Assembly: GCA_947260025.1 (NCBI GenBank)
Contig: CAMYON010000006.1
Location: forward strand, 1-52,013
DNA from: an uncultured Gammaproteobacteria bacterium
Lineage (GTDB): Bacteria; Pseudomonadota; Gammaproteobacteria; GCA-001735895
Length of the DNA: 52,013 bases
Reading direction: 5' to 3'
Both the position numbers and the translations under genes were made by a program. Positions 1 to 8,528 of the stretch are shown here, in pieces (within the stretch, counting starts at the first letter, position 1; every line of letters starts with the position of its first letter). The notes under the pieces were generated by a model. It did no database searches. It was given only the letters and a program-made list of their open reading frames with translations, and was not told the origin of the DNA.

Positions 1-149
1 GAAATCAAAAATTTTTGTACCGGTATTATCTTTTTTATGTGTAGGTGTAGCGCGGCAGAATTTTCAGCAGCGCTGAACCGGGATTGAACGGCACCAGCAC
101 CCAATGTAGTATCTATTGGATAAATATTATAACTATACGGAGAGCAGCG

Positions 150-368
150 ATGGACGAGCAAATCGAGCATTTGCAGGTGCTTACACGGGAACAGCGCGAA
201 CTAATAAAGAAACTCGTGGCCGAGAACCGCCGGTTAAACGCACTGACACAGACTTTGAGTAAACGCATCCAGCACCTGGAAAAAACAAACCTGGTGATTG
301 ACAGGGAGATTGCCGAAATACCAATCGGCTTCGATTTAATCCCCGAGAGCGACCTGAACAGGTACTAG
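150..368 (+). CDS. Small coiled-coil protein, function unknown
   Basis: A 72-residue, charged, almost entirely helical protein. Residues about 4-55 show heptad spacing of Leu/Ile (IEHLQVLTREQ, LIKKLV, LNALTQTLSKRIQHLE), which predicts a coiled coil. The tail is IPIGFDLIPESDLNRY. The start is the ATG at 150 because GGAGAG lies 5 bases upstream; the reading frame extends further up to 84 but without a ribosome site. It resembles SlyX-type small coiled coils in size and composition, but the SlyX C-terminal PPHY motif is absent, so the name is not transferred. There is no signal peptide or membrane segment. It points toward the pyr operon on the opposite strand, so the two transcription units converge. 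Confidence 0.6.
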   Translation: MDEQIEHLQVLTREQRELIKKLVAENRRLNALTQTLSKRIQHLEKTNLVIDREIAEIPIGFDLIPESDLNRY

Positions 369-590
369 TTCTATTTCCTGTGCACCCGGGGAGGCATGAC
401 AGGAGTCGACCTAACGCAGGCGTTTACAAACATTGTTTGCCCGGTGTTGATTTATTCTTTATAAAAACTTCGTTCTTCGCCTGCCGCTGGCCGCATATCG
501 CCGCCGACCAATCAGAGTAAAGCGGAAACTTTACATCAGGAAATGCGCTGCGGTTGCGGCTTGAACAGGGAGTATCGACGAACTGTTTAA

Positions 591-1868
591 CTAGCGTTGG
601 TAGACGATTGCGCCGGCGACGATGGTGTGGGTGACGCCGCCGTTGAAGTCCCAGCCCTCGAAGGCGGTGTTCTTGCCCTTCGAGACGAAGTCGGTCGCGT
701 GGCAGATCCAGTGAATGTCGGGGTCGACGATGATCAGGTCGGCATCTGTGCCGACTTCGATATTGCCGCCGGGCAGTCCCAGGATCCTGGCCGGATTCAG
801 CGTAAGCCTGGCGATCAGCTCGGCCAGTGGCAATACGCCTTCCTCGACCAGGCGTAGCGCCAGCGGCAGCAGGGTGTCGAGGCCACTGATGCCGGGTTCG
901 GCCGAGGGGAAGGGTTTCAACTTGGCGTCGACCTCGTGCGGCTGATGGTCCGAGCACAGGCAGTCGATGGTGCCGTCGGCCACGCCTTCGCGCAGCGCGT
1001 CGCGATCGGACTGGCTGCGCAGCGGCGGGATGGTGAACATGTTGCTGTCGAAGTTGCCAATATCGTGGTCGGTCAGAAACAGTTGATGGATGGCGCAATC
1101 GGCGCTGATCGGCAAGCCCTTGGCCTTGGCGCGGCGAATCATATCGACCGAACGCGCGCAGGATAACTGGCCGAAATGCGTCCGTGCACCGGTCTGCGCT
1201 ACCAGTTCGATGTCCTTCGCCAGCGCCGCGGTTTCGGCTGCTTCCGGTATTGACGGCAGCCCGAGCCGGGTTGCGACGGCACCTTCGTGGGCACAGCCGT
1301 TGCCGAGCAGATCGTGATCCAGCGGCTGGATGATGACCAGGGCCTGCTGACCCGCGGCGTAATCCATGGCGCGTCGCTGCACCAGGTTGTTGGCCAATGG
1401 AACCTTGGCATTGCTGAATGCGATACAGCCATTGTCGCGCAGGCTCGCCATATTGCTGAGCTGCTCTCCGCCCAGGCCTCGCGTGAGCGCGCCGATCGGA
1501 TAGACGTGCGCCTTGTGGCCAAACATTTCGTTGCGATGATGAATCAGTTCCACCGTGGCGGAATTGTCGATCGCGGGCTGGGTATCGGGCGGCAGGCAGA
1601 GGGTGGTGATTCCGTTCCTGATCGCGGCCAGGGTTTCGCTGTCGATATTGGCTTTCTCGGGTTGTCCCGGGTCGCGCAACCGCGCCTGGCAATCGACCAG
1701 GCCGGGCATCACCCAATGCCCGCCGGCGTCGATCGTCTGCGCGGCCTCGAAACCCGCAGGTGCCTGGTCGATGCCGATTATTTTGCCGTCCTGCAGGTAC
1801 AGGTCGGCTGCGCGCTGAGTCGATTCGGCGGGTGCCACCAGGACGCCGTTCTTGATATGCAGGCTCAC
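591..1868 (-). CDS. pyrC: Dihydroorotase homologue, probably non-catalytic (PyrC')
   Basis: A 425-residue amidohydrolase-fold protein of class I dihydroorotase type. It ends the pyrR-pyrB-pyrC block and overlaps pyrB by 4 bases (ATGA), as in Pseudomonas. The metal site is degraded. The HxH motif expected near residue 60 (DxHxHLR) reads [10 protein letters not shown], the HED-type segment reads QPLDHD, and the later HxxH segment reads THFGQLS, so only one of its two His remains. The SDHQPH segment near residue 308 is kept. In Pseudomonas the homologous PyrC' is inactive and serves as a structural partner of aspartate transcarbamoylase (PyrB), with an active PyrC encoded elsewhere. The same role is inferred here. 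Confidence 0.85.
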   Translation of the reverse strand: MSLHIKNGVLVAPAESTQRAADLYLQDGKIIGIDQAPAGFEAAQTIDAGGHWVMPGLVDCQARLRDPGQPEKANIDSETLAAIRNGITTLCLPPDTQPAIDNSATVELIHHRNEMFGHKAHVYPIGALTRGLGGEQLSNMASLRDNGCIAFSNAKVPLANNLVQRRAMDYAAGQQALVIIQPLDHDLLGNGCAHEGAVATRLGLPSIPEAAETAALAKDIELVAQTGARTHFGQLSCARSVDMIRRAKAKGLPISADCAIHQLFLTDHDIGNFDSNMFTIPPLRSQSDRDALREGVADGTIDCLCSDHQPHEVDAKLKPFPSAEPGISGLDTLLPLALRLVEEGVLPLAELIARLTLNPARILGLPGGNIEVGTDADLIIVDPDIHWICHATDFVSKGKNTAFEGWDFNGGVTHTIVAGAIVYQR

Positions 1869-2836
1869 GAGTCGCCCCCGGATTGCCCGACGATCATCGC
1901 CATTACCGCCATCCGTACCGAGATACCGAAACTCACCTGCTGCAGGATGACCGACTGGTTGCCGTCCATAACGCTGGATTCGATTTCGACACCACGGTTT
2001 GCGGGCCCGGGATGCATGACGATGGCGTCGGGCCGGGCCAGCTTCAGGCGTTCCTGCGACAGTCCGTACTTGCGGAAGTACTCTTTTTCACTGGGCAACA
2101 ATGCGCCGCGCATCCGCTCTTTTTGCAGGCGCAACATAATGACGACATCGACATCCTTGAGCCCGCTCTCGAGGTCTTCGTAGACGCTGACGCCGAGTGA
2201 CTCGGTGGCAACCGGCAGCAGCGTGCGTGGCGCGATGACGCGTATCTCGGCGGTGTTTAGCAGGTTCAGCGCGTGGATTTGAGAGCGTGCGACGCGCGAA
2301 TGCAGTATATCGCCCACGATCGCCACCCTGAGACCGCTGAAGTCCTTTTTGTAATGGCGGATGGTATACATATCGAGCATCGCCTGGGTCGGGTGCTCGT
2401 GCTGCCCGTCACCGGCATTGAGCACGGAGACCCCCGGGCGCACATGTTGCGCAAAGAAATGCGCGCTGCCGCTGTCCTGGTGGCGTATGACGAACATATC
2501 GATCTGCATCGCCTCGAGATTTTGCAACGTATCCAGCAGCGACTCGCCCTTTACCGTGGCCGAGGTATCGACGTTCAGGCTCAGTATGTCGGCCGACAGG
2601 CGCTGTTCGGCAAGTTCGAAAGTGGAACGGGTGCGTGTACTCGCCTCGAAGAACAGGTTGGCGACGGTGATGCCGCGCAGGATCGGAACCTTCTTGATCG
2701 TGCGGTCGGCAACCGAGGTGAAGGATTCGGCGGTATCGAGAATCTCGGTAAGAATAGACTGGTTCAAGCCCTCGATGCTGAGAAAGTGCCGCAGCCTGCC
2801 GTTGTTGTCGAGCTGCAAATTGAGGTTATCCGGCAT
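1865..2836 (-). CDS. pyrB: Aspartate carbamoyltransferase catalytic chain
   Basis: PyrB joins carbamoyl phosphate to aspartate, the first committed step of pyrimidine synthesis. The 323-residue product carries the carbamoyl-phosphate loop [16 protein letters not shown], the HPTQAMLD segment and the C-terminal [11 protein letters not shown]. The frame continues to 2929, but the ATG at 2836 gives the N-terminus expected for the pseudomonad-type enzyme ([18 protein letters not shown]). It overlaps the end of pyrR by 11 bases and the start of the pyrC homologue by 4, so translation is probably coupled. No pyrI regulatory chain is present; class A enzymes of this type form a dodecamer with the dihydroorotase-like chain instead. 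Confidence 0.95.
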   Translation of the reverse strand: MPDNLNLQLDNNGRLRHFLSIEGLNQSILTEILDTAESFTSVADRTIKKVPILRGITVANLFFEASTRTRSTFELAEQRLSADILSLNVDTSATVKGESLLDTLQNLEAMQIDMFVIRHQDSGSAHFFAQHVRPGVSVLNAGDGQHEHPTQAMLDMYTIRHYKKDFSGLRVAIVGDILHSRVARSQIHALNLLNTAEIRVIAPRTLLPVATESLGVSVYEDLESGLKDVDVVIMLRLQKERMRGALLPSEKEYFRKYGLSQERLKLARPDAIVMHPGPANRGVEIESSVMDGNQSVILQQVSFGISVRMAVMAMIVGQSGGDS

Positions 2837-3338
2837 GACTCTCCAGTGACTTGATAACCAGTCGCAGCGGGTCGGGTCCTTCGAGCTTGATGTGACTGCC
2901 GGGGTCGAGTTCCAGGGTGGCGCCGACAAAATCGGCCTGTATCGGAATTTCTCGTTCTCCGCGATCGATCAGGATCGCGAGAATAATCTGCTGTGGCCGC
3001 CCGTAATCGAATATCTCGTTCATCGCAGCGCGCACGGTGCGTCCCGAATGCAGCACGTCATCGACCAGGATGATGGTTCGATCGTCGATGTCGGTTGGCA
3101 GACTCGACGGTTTGACTGTCGGATGCAGGCCGCTGCGGGTAAAGTCATCGCGGTAAAAGGAGATATTCAGGCTACCCAGCTCCGCCCCGGGGGCTACACG
3201 CTGCTGCAAGCGCTCGGCAATCCAGGCGCCGCCGGTCTCGATGCCGACGATAATGGGTTGTGAGTCAGGTGAAGAAAAATAGGGAGTCAGTGCCTGGCCA
3301 AGCTTTTCGATCAGTGGTTCGACTGAGGGTAGGGACAC
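2826..3338 (-). CDS. pyrR: PyrR bifunctional regulator / uracil phosphoribosyltransferase
   Basis: A 170-residue type I phosphoribosyltransferase of normal PyrR length. The PRPP-binding motif is [19 protein letters not shown] at about residues 88-106. In Bacillus PyrR attenuates pyr mRNA in response to UMP and also makes UMP from uracil; in proteobacteria its regulatory role is less certain. The start is a GTG at 3338, directly preceded in frame by a TAA stop, with GGAG 6 bases upstream, so no other start is possible. It heads the pyrR-pyrB-pyrC block, 137 bases downstream of ruvX on the same strand. I see no PyrR-type anti-antiterminator hairpin in that gap. Confidence 0.93.
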   Translation of the reverse strand: MSLPSVEPLIEKLGQALTPYFSSPDSQPIIVGIETGGAWIAERLQQRVAPGAELGSLNISFYRDDFTRSGLHPTVKPSSLPTDIDDRTIILVDDVLHSGRTVRAAMNEIFDYGRPQQIILAILIDRGEREIPIQADFVGATLELDPGSHIKLEGPDPLRLVIKSLESHAG

Positions 3339-3475
3339 TTAAACTCCGCTTTGCTGTGCGGTCGCTTTATAGCATAAAATTCTCGCGAATACAGTACCTC
3401 GCAGGGATTGAGCGCTGTAATCCGCGTTTAAACCTCGATTGGTATCTTGCGTCCGCGCGAGTAATTTTCGGGATG
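3339..3475 (-). promoter_or_regulatory. Possible pyr operon promoter region between ruvX and pyrR
   Basis: This 137-base gap is the only sizeable non-coding interval in the ruvX-pyrC block. Read on the minus strand it ends in an AT-rich stretch containing TTTTATGCTATAAAG about 30 bases before the pyrR GTG, offering TATGCT or TATAAA as a -10 element. No good -35 hexamer stands in front of it. The promoter is a weak prediction; read-through from ruvX is equally possible. Confidence 0.3.
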
Positions 3476-3892
3476 CTATCCGGATTCGGCGTAATCACGC
3501 AGCCAGGATTCGGTGATTAACGCGGCGGCCAGGCTGTCGATTTCGGGTTTGGTTCTTTTGCGTGGGGATTCGAGCGCCAGCTGGTAGGCTTCGCGGGTGG
3601 TCAGGCGCTCGTCGACCAGCCGCGTCGGGATACCGAATCTGCCTTCGAGCTGGCGGCAGAATCGTTCTGCGCGAGTACTCATTGCTTGCTGTTCGCCCAT
3701 CATGTTGAGCGGCAGGCCGACGATCAGCAGCTGCGGCTGCCACTCGAGCAGAACCCGTTCGATCGCCTTCCAGTCCTTGCTTTTCACCGCCGTCAGCGGA
3801 CTGGCCTGGCCGGTAAGCGTCTGTCCGACCGCGACCCCGATGCAGTGGCTACCGAAATCGAAACCGATAACCGTCTTGACCGGTTCAGCCAT
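3476..3892 (-). CDS. ruvX: Putative Holliday junction resolvase RuvX (YqgF)
   Basis: A 138-residue RNase H-fold protein of the YqgF/RuvX family, which acts in processing of the 16S rRNA 5' end and possibly in junction resolution. The three acidic catalytic positions are visible: IGFDFGSHCIG (residues 9-19), VDERLTTREA (about 92-101) and the C-terminal EIDSLAAALI. VGLPLNMMGEQ, the conserved central loop, is also present. It lies 11 bases downstream of yqgE, the usual yqgE-yqgF pairing in gammaproteobacteria, so the two are probably co-transcribed. Confidence 0.94.
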   Translation of the reverse strand: MAEPVKTVIGFDFGSHCIGVAVGQTLTGQASPLTAVKSKDWKAIERVLLEWQPQLLIVGLPLNMMGEQQAMSTRAERFCRQLEGRFGIPTRLVDERLTTREAYQLALESPRKRTKPEIDSLAAALITESWLRDYAESG

Positions 3893-3903
3893 GCGCTGGG
3901 TGA

Positions 3904-4470
3904 TCAGGCGTTACCGCTGACGGGGGAGAGTGAGCTCAAATCGAAACCGAGTGAATCGAAGGCAACCTGCCATTTGTCTTCGGGCTTCTCGTGAAACAGC
4001 AAATCCGGGTTGCAGGCCGAGGTTAGCCAGGAATTCTGCTGCAGCTCGGACTCGAGCTGGCCCGAGGCCCAGCCGGAGAAACCGAGAATTACGAGATAAT
4101 CTTCCGGACCCTTGCCGCCGGCGATAGCCTGCAGGATATCGATCGAGCTGGTCAGGTTGATGCCGCTGGAAACCTCGACGCTATTTTGCCAGTTGCCGGG
4201 ATCGGAATGCAGTACGAAGCCCTGCTCGAGCTGTACCGGGCCGCCAATAAATACCGGCTGGTTATTAATAATTTCGTCGTGACACTCGATATCGAGCTGG
4301 TCAAAGATATCTTCCAGTACCTGCGATGTTTCGTGGTTGACCACCAGCCCCATGCTGCCGTGCTCGCTGTGTTCGCACATGTAGACCAGGCTGGAGGCGA
4401 AAATCGGGTCCTTGATTGCGGGGGTTGCAATCAGGCACTTGTCCACGAGACTGGCTGTTTGCTGGATCAT
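3904..4470 (-). CDS. yqgE: UPF0301 family protein YqgE
   Basis: A 188-residue cytosolic protein with the hallmarks of the YqgE/AlgH family: the N-terminal LIATPAIKDPIFASSLVYMCEH, GSMGLVVNHET, the PVFIGGPVQLEQGFVLHS core and the LGFSGWASGQLESEL segment. The molecular function of the family is not established; AlgH was named from an effect on alginate in Pseudomonas. Length is normal. It stands just upstream of ruvX and 9 bases downstream of tonB, which matches the Pseudomonas order. Confidence 0.94.
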   Translation of the reverse strand: MIQQTASLVDKCLIATPAIKDPIFASSLVYMCEHSEHGSMGLVVNHETSQVLEDIFDQLDIECHDEIINNQPVFIGGPVQLEQGFVLHSDPGNWQNSVEVSSGINLTSSIDILQAIAGGKGPEDYLVILGFSGWASGQLESELQQNSWLTSACNPDLLFHEKPEDKWQVAFDSLGFDLSSLSPVSGNA

Positions 4471-4479
4471 TGCAGGGCG

Positions 4480-5370
4480 TTAGCTTACCCCGCTTTGCGT
4501 TCTAAAGCGATTGCTTTTGAAGTCCCAGGTCCTGATGATGACGATTTGATCGGCGCGTTCCTTGAGTTCCTCGGAAAACGGGGCAAATGGCTGGGCCATG
4601 CGCAGAATGCGCCTGGCGGCTTCGTCCAGCACGCTGGTGCCGGATGAACTTGTAATCTGCATGTCGAGCACCTCGCCCTCGGCGTTCAGGCGCACGCTCA
4701 TGCGCAGCCGGCCGTCGAGGTTGTTGACTCTGGCTTCCGAGGGATAGTTCAGATTACCGGTATGCTCGATCTTCTGTACCCAGGTCGCCAGGTAGCTCGC
4801 TTCTACCGCTTTGCGCGTGCTGGCGGTCAGGGTCAGGGTTTTCGGACGCTTGGCATAATCGATCGTCATTTGCCTGATTTCCGCCTGCAGCCGCGCAATC
4901 TTGGTTGCGCGTTGTTCGGCATCGCTGGCCTGCTTGCTGTTTGAATCCTTGGCGCGCTGCTGTTTCTCCTGCCGGGCCTGGGTATCGGATTCGCTCTGCG
5001 TCAGATAGTAGAGGTTGCTGATCGCCAGTTGCTGCTTGCGTAACTCGGGCTGGTCGCGGTCCGCAAGCCCCCTCTGATCGATCGGGGTCGCGGCTGATAC
5101 CGGCGCGCTGGGCCGGGCCTTGTCATCGGCGTTGCCACCGCCGGCCTGGTTGTCCTGGGCAAGAAAATCCGGATTCTCGACGTCGTCGAGGGTTTTCGAA
5201 TTGGCCAGAATGATGTCGAGGCTGGGCAAGGGCTCCATGTTGCTGCGATCTCCCGGCGTAAATCCGACCCCCAGCACGACAATTGCGTGCAGCGAGAGCG
5301 CCAGAAATAAAGTGAAGCCGAGTCGATCACTGGCCGTGATGCGAGGCTTGATTGCTTGGGATTGAGCCAT
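4480..5370 (-). CDS. tonB: TonB family protein (TonB3-like)
   Basis: A 296-residue inner-membrane anchored protein. One membrane segment (about residues 17-37, FTLFLALSLHAIVVLGVGF) is followed by a long periplasmic region. This region is not the Pro-Glu/Pro-Lys rod of classical TonB but a charged, probably coiled stretch (QARQEKQQRAKDSNSK). The C-terminal TonB domain is clear: YPSEARVNNLDGRLRMSVRL and ITSSSGTSVLDEAARRIL. No exbB or exbD is nearby. In Pseudomonas the gene at this position, tonB3, is needed for type IV pilus assembly and twitching, so this protein is more likely a pilus-related factor than an iron transporter component. That assignment rests on synteny. Confidence 0.85.
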   Translation of the reverse strand: MAQSQAIKPRITASDRLGFTLFLALSLHAIVVLGVGFTPGDRSNMEPLPSLDIILANSKTLDDVENPDFLAQDNQAGGGNADDKARPSAPVSAATPIDQRGLADRDQPELRKQQLAISNLYYLTQSESDTQARQEKQQRAKDSNSKQASDAEQRATKIARLQAEIRQMTIDYAKRPKTLTLTASTRKAVEASYLATWVQKIEHTGNLNYPSEARVNNLDGRLRMSVRLNAEGEVLDMQITSSSGTSVLDEAARRILRMAQPFAPFSEELKERADQIVIIRTWDFKSNRFRTQSGVS

Positions 5371-5425
5371 ATTGGATGTCTATTGTGCCAAGAATGAATC
5401 TAGATAACCAGCAAAACTCTTTGAA

Positions 5426-6451
5426 TTAGTTAACAATTGTAACTGGCCATGGCAGCTTGACTTCGAGTTTTTCGAAAAACGAGCGGCTGACCAGGATTTC
5501 CTGTGACTCGCTGACAATCAGAAAGTCATCTACTCCTAAGGATAGTGCTAAATCGGCAGTTTTGCGCAATCCATCGATCATCAGCACCGTGGCCGCGACA
5601 TCGGCCCTCACCGGATCGCGCAGCAAGACCGTCGCCGAGCTTTGCCCGATGGACGATTCGCCGCTGCGCGGGTCGATGATATGGTGCGTCCGCTGGCCGC
5701 GGCGCCAGTACTGGCGGTGGTAGTTTCCCGAGGTAAACAGGCTGTGGCTGCCCTCCAGCTTCAGGTTGGCGACGACCCCGGGCGCGAATGGATTCTGAAT
5801 GCCCAGGCGCCACGGGCGGCCAAAGCGATTGCCCGCGATCTTCATGTCGCCCCCGGCATTGACGATGTAGTGCTCGATGTCGTTGGCATCGAGAAAATCG
5901 GCAACCAGTCCGATTGCGTAACCTTTGGCAATGCCGCCCAGGTCGATTTGCAGGTGAGGATTACTGCTGGTGACGCGATTTCCGTCGAATACCAGATCCC
6001 GCATGGTAGGAATGTCCTGCCTAATCTCTGTAATCGCCGCGGCGTCGACTTCGCCGCCGTGAAAACCGTAGGCGGCAATCAGCTTGCCGAGCGCGGGATT
6101 GAACAGGCCCCCACTGGCCTCGTGGTACTCGCTGCTTAGACGCAACAATTCGGCCAGGCCGTCCGGCATTCGGGCCTGGCCGCTACGCTGCAGTTCGGCG
6201 TTGAAGCGGGTTAGCTCGCTGTCCTCCCAGGCGTGCCACAGGTTGCGGTAGTGCCGCAGGCGATGCTCGATTTCCGCGAGCAACTGCTCGGCCCGGGGCA
6301 GGTCGCCGGTAATCATCGTGATTTCGATGATGGTGCCGAATTCGAGCAGGTGTTGCTCGACCAGGTGCTGTCTGCGATCGCAGCTGCTGAGTCCCGCAAG
6401 CAACAGCAGCAGGCAAGGTAGCGCTAACTGGAAAGTCGTCGCTCGATACAC
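5426..6451 (-). CDS. apbE: FAD:protein FMN transferase, lipoprotein (ApbE)
   Basis: ApbE attaches FMN from FAD to a threonine in target flavoproteins such as NqrB/NqrC or RnfG/RnfD in the periplasm. The 341-residue product has a lipoprotein signal (ALPCLLLLLAGLSSC, lipobox LSSC near residue 24), the family motif GLFNPALGKLIAAYGF, the FAD-binding LGGIAKGYAIG and VNAGGDMKIAG, the HHIIDPRSG loop and the metal-binding ADVAATVLM. The start is a GTG at 6451, directly preceded by an in-frame stop, and the gene overlaps the end of gshB by 28 bases. No Nqr, Rnf or other target flavoprotein gene is in the window. Its place between tonB and gshB differs from the Pseudomonas order. Confidence 0.9.
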   Translation of the reverse strand: MYRATTFQLALPCLLLLLAGLSSCDRRQHLVEQHLLEFGTIIEITMITGDLPRAEQLLAEIEHRLRHYRNLWHAWEDSELTRFNAELQRSGQARMPDGLAELLRLSSEYHEASGGLFNPALGKLIAAYGFHGGEVDAAAITEIRQDIPTMRDLVFDGNRVTSSNPHLQIDLGGIAKGYAIGLVADFLDANDIEHYIVNAGGDMKIAGNRFGRPWRLGIQNPFAPGVVANLKLEGSHSLFTSGNYHRQYWRRGQRTHHIIDPRSGESSIGQSSATVLLRDPVRADVAATVLMIDGLRKTADLALSLGVDDFLIVSESQEILVSRSFFEKLEVKLPWPVTIVN

Positions 6452-7380
6452 TCAAACAGTTCTGCGCTGATGTTGAGGCCGAATTCCTGATCCAGTTCAC
6501 GAATGCAGGTTGGGCTGGTCACGTTTATCTCGGTGATGTAGTCACCGATTACATCGATTCCGACGAACAGTAGCCCGCGGGCGCGCAGATCTTCCGCGAC
6601 CTGATCGCAAAGCCATTGATCGCGCTCGCTCAGGGGCTGGCCCCGGGTGCTCGCACCGGCCGCGATATTGCCACGGTGTTCTCCGGCGGCGGGCAGCCGC
6701 GCCAGCGCGTAGGGGATAGCGACACCGTCGATCAACAGGATACGCTTGTCGCCATCACGAATTTCGGGGATGTAGCGCTGCGCCATGGTTTGCGACTGGC
6801 CGTGCTTCGAAACTGCCTCGATGATCGCATTGGTGTTTGGGTCGCCTTTCTGTACCCGAAATATGGATTGCCCGCCCATGCCGTCCAGCGGTTTGACGAT
6901 GACGTCCTCGTGTTCATCGACAAACTCTTTCAGAATCGACGGATTGCGACTGACCCGGGTTTCGACGCAGCACTGCGGAAACACGCGGGTGTACAGCTTT
7001 TCATTGCAGTCCCGCAGGCTGGCCGGCCGGTTGACGACCAGTACACCGTTTTCTTCCGCCTGCTCCAGAATGTAGCTGCCGTATATGTACTCCAGATCGA
7101 ACGGCGGATCCTTGCGCATCAGGATAGCGTCCAGTTCGTCCAGGCGGCAGCGGCCCGCGTCGCCGTAGTCGAACCAGTGCTCGTTATCGTCGTAGACGCT
7201 GAGATGGCGATACTGCCCCGTCGCGATACCGTTATCGAAGAAAATGTCGTCGAGTTCGAAGTAAAAAATCTGCCAGCCGCGCGTTTGCGCCTCCAGCAAC
7301 ATGGCGAGGCTGGAATCCTTCCAGGGTTTGATGGCTTCGATCGGATCCATCACGATTCCGAGCTTGCGGTTCAGGGGCAT
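6424..7380 (-). CDS. gshB: Glutathione synthetase
   Basis: GshB ligates glycine to gamma-glutamylcysteine using ATP, the second step of glutathione synthesis. The 318-residue length is standard. Visible family features are LGIVMDPIEAIKPWKDSS at the N-terminus, the RKDPPFDLEYIY loop, the glycine-rich ATP-grasp segment KPLDGMGGQSIFR (about residues 162-174) and the substrate-site end EINVTSPTCIRELD. It is the first gene of the leftward block and is divergent from pilG. The synthetase matches functionally with the ChaC-like glutathione-degrading enzyme at the far right of the window, but they are not linked in an operon. Confidence 0.96.
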   Translation of the reverse strand: MPLNRKLGIVMDPIEAIKPWKDSSLAMLLEAQTRGWQIFYFELDDIFFDNGIATGQYRHLSVYDDNEHWFDYGDAGRCRLDELDAILMRKDPPFDLEYIYGSYILEQAEENGVLVVNRPASLRDCNEKLYTRVFPQCCVETRVSRNPSILKEFVDEHEDVIVKPLDGMGGQSIFRVQKGDPNTNAIIEAVSKHGQSQTMAQRYIPEIRDGDKRILLIDGVAIPYALARLPAAGEHRGNIAAGASTRGQPLSERDQWLCDQVAEDLRARGLLFVGIDVIGDYITEINVTSPTCIRELDQEFGLNISAELFECIERRLSS

Positions 7381-7602
7381 AAGACTGGTATTTGGCGCCG
7401 ATTATTGCGGTCGGTTCGATTTTACTGAATTAAGTCCCTTAAAAACATCAAAATATCCTGTTGTGATCAGGGTTGCAGGCTGAATCTAGCGCTTGTTAAA
7501 CCCGGTTTTATGAACTACTTTTTAAGGTGATGGAATTTCTGTAACGGGTCGGTCAAATCCGGGCTGAAACCTTAGAATTTACATTATGTAACTTTATTAA
7601 AT

Positions 7603-7633
7603 ATATGGTTTTACTTGAAGTAATCCATATAAT
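7603..7633 (+). promoter_or_regulatory. pilG promoter -10 within an imperfect dyad
   Basis: The 302-base gap between gshB and pilG (7381-7682) holds an AT-rich imperfect inverted repeat, ATATGG (7603-7608) facing CCATAT (7625-7630), with further matching bases inside (TTACT / AGTAAT). A perfect TATAAT (7628-7633) overlaps its right arm; no good -35 element stands 16-18 bases before it. The overlap of dyad and -10 suggests a regulated promoter for the pil-chp operon. The rest of the gap shows nothing else recognisable. Confidence 0.45.
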
Positions 7634-7682
7634 CTTGTCGTAATAAAGTGGGCGATACCCACGATTGATCCCTGGGGGATAT

Positions 7683-8096
7683 GTGAACACCGAGTCTCAG
7701 ACAGCAGATGGAGTAGCGCAATCGGCTAAGCTGAACGTCAAGGTCATGGTGATTGACGACAGCAAGACTATCCGCCGCAGCGCTGAAACTCTGCTAAAAA
7801 AAGTGGGTTGCGAGGTCATTACCGCGATTGACGGCTTCGAAGCCCTGGCCAAAATCACCGAGCATAAACCGGATATTATTTTCGTTGACATCATGATGCC
7901 CCGCCTGGATGGATACCAGACCTGCGCATTGATCAAGAACAATCAAACCTTCAAAGCAACGCCGGTCATCATGCTGTCCAGCAAGGACAGTATTTTCGAT
8001 CGAGCGCGCGGACGCATCGTAGGTTCTGAAAAATACCTGACCAAGCCCTTTTCGAAGGAAGATCTGATCAATGCTATCACCACGCATGTCGGCTAA
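7683..8096 (+). CDS. pilG: Twitching motility response regulator PilG
   Basis: A stand-alone receiver domain of 137 residues that carries phosphoryl signals from the ChpA kinase to the pilus machinery; in Pseudomonas PilG promotes extension and cAMP synthesis. The acidic pocket (VIDDSKT), phospho-acceptor Asp in FVDIMMPRLDGY, Ser in MLSSKD and Lys in LTKPFSKEDL are all present. The GTG at 7683 is chosen because GGGGGA lies about 5 bases upstream; the frame runs up to a TTG at 7665 with no ribosome site. It is the first gene of the Pil-Chp operon. Confidence 0.94.
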   Translation: MNTESQTADGVAQSAKLNVKVMVIDDSKTIRRSAETLLKKVGCEVITAIDGFEALAKITEHKPDIIFVDIMMPRLDGYQTCALIKNNQTFKATPVIMLSSKDSIFDRARGRIVGSEKYLTKPFSKEDLINAITTHVG

Positions 8097-8131
8097 TCGT
8101 AACGGTCAGCGAAACTAGAGGTAGGCCCTGA

Positions 8132-8515
8132 ATGACGCACATTTTAATAATTGATGATTCACCGACCGAGGTGCATGTATTCAAAAGCATGCTGATGAAT
8201 AACGATATCGAGGTATCGGTTGCCAAGAACGGTGAAGAAGGTATAGAGAAAGCAATCGAAATCAAGCCCGATTGCATTTTGATGGATGTTGTCATGCCGG
8301 GCAAAAACGGTTTCCAGGCGACTCGAGACCTGAGCCGCAATCCCGTAACTTCATCGATTCCCGTTATTATCATCACCACCAAGGACCAGGAAACCGACAA
8401 GATCTGGGGTATGCGCCAGGGCGCCAAGGACTATATCGTCAAGCCCGCAGACGAGCGTGATTTGATCGAACGGATCAACAGGGTGCTGGGCTTCGATCGC
8501 AGCTACGACGACTGA
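8132..8515 (+). CDS. pilH: Twitching motility response regulator PilH
   Basis: A second stand-alone receiver, 127 residues, with IIDDSPTEVH, the phospho-acceptor ILMDVVMPGKNGFQATR, ITTKDQETDK and DYIVKPADERDLI. In Pseudomonas PilH acts in pilus retraction or as a phosphate sink opposing PilG. It follows pilG by 35 bases and precedes pilI by 13. All receiver residues required for phosphorylation are kept. Confidence 0.94.
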   Translation: MTHILIIDDSPTEVHVFKSMLMNNDIEVSVAKNGEEGIEKAIEIKPDCILMDVVMPGKNGFQATRDLSRNPVTSSIPVIIITTKDQETDKIWGMRQGAKDYIVKPADERDLIERINRVLGFDRSYDD

Positions 8516-8528
8516 GGCACCGATCACC

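Noticed and set aside
517..534. Short GTAAAG/CTTTAC hairpin downstream of the pyrC homologue
   Set aside because: Only a 6-pair AT-rich stem without a T-run; too weak to call a terminator.
424..1716. Long minus-strand reading frame of 430 codons
   Set aside because: It is an out-of-frame shadow of the dihydroorotase homologue; the product is Arg/Pro/His-rich and low in hydrophobic structure.
1287..2183. 298-codon plus-strand frame across pyrC/pyrB
   Set aside because: Antisense to two well-supported genes; no motif or ribosome site.
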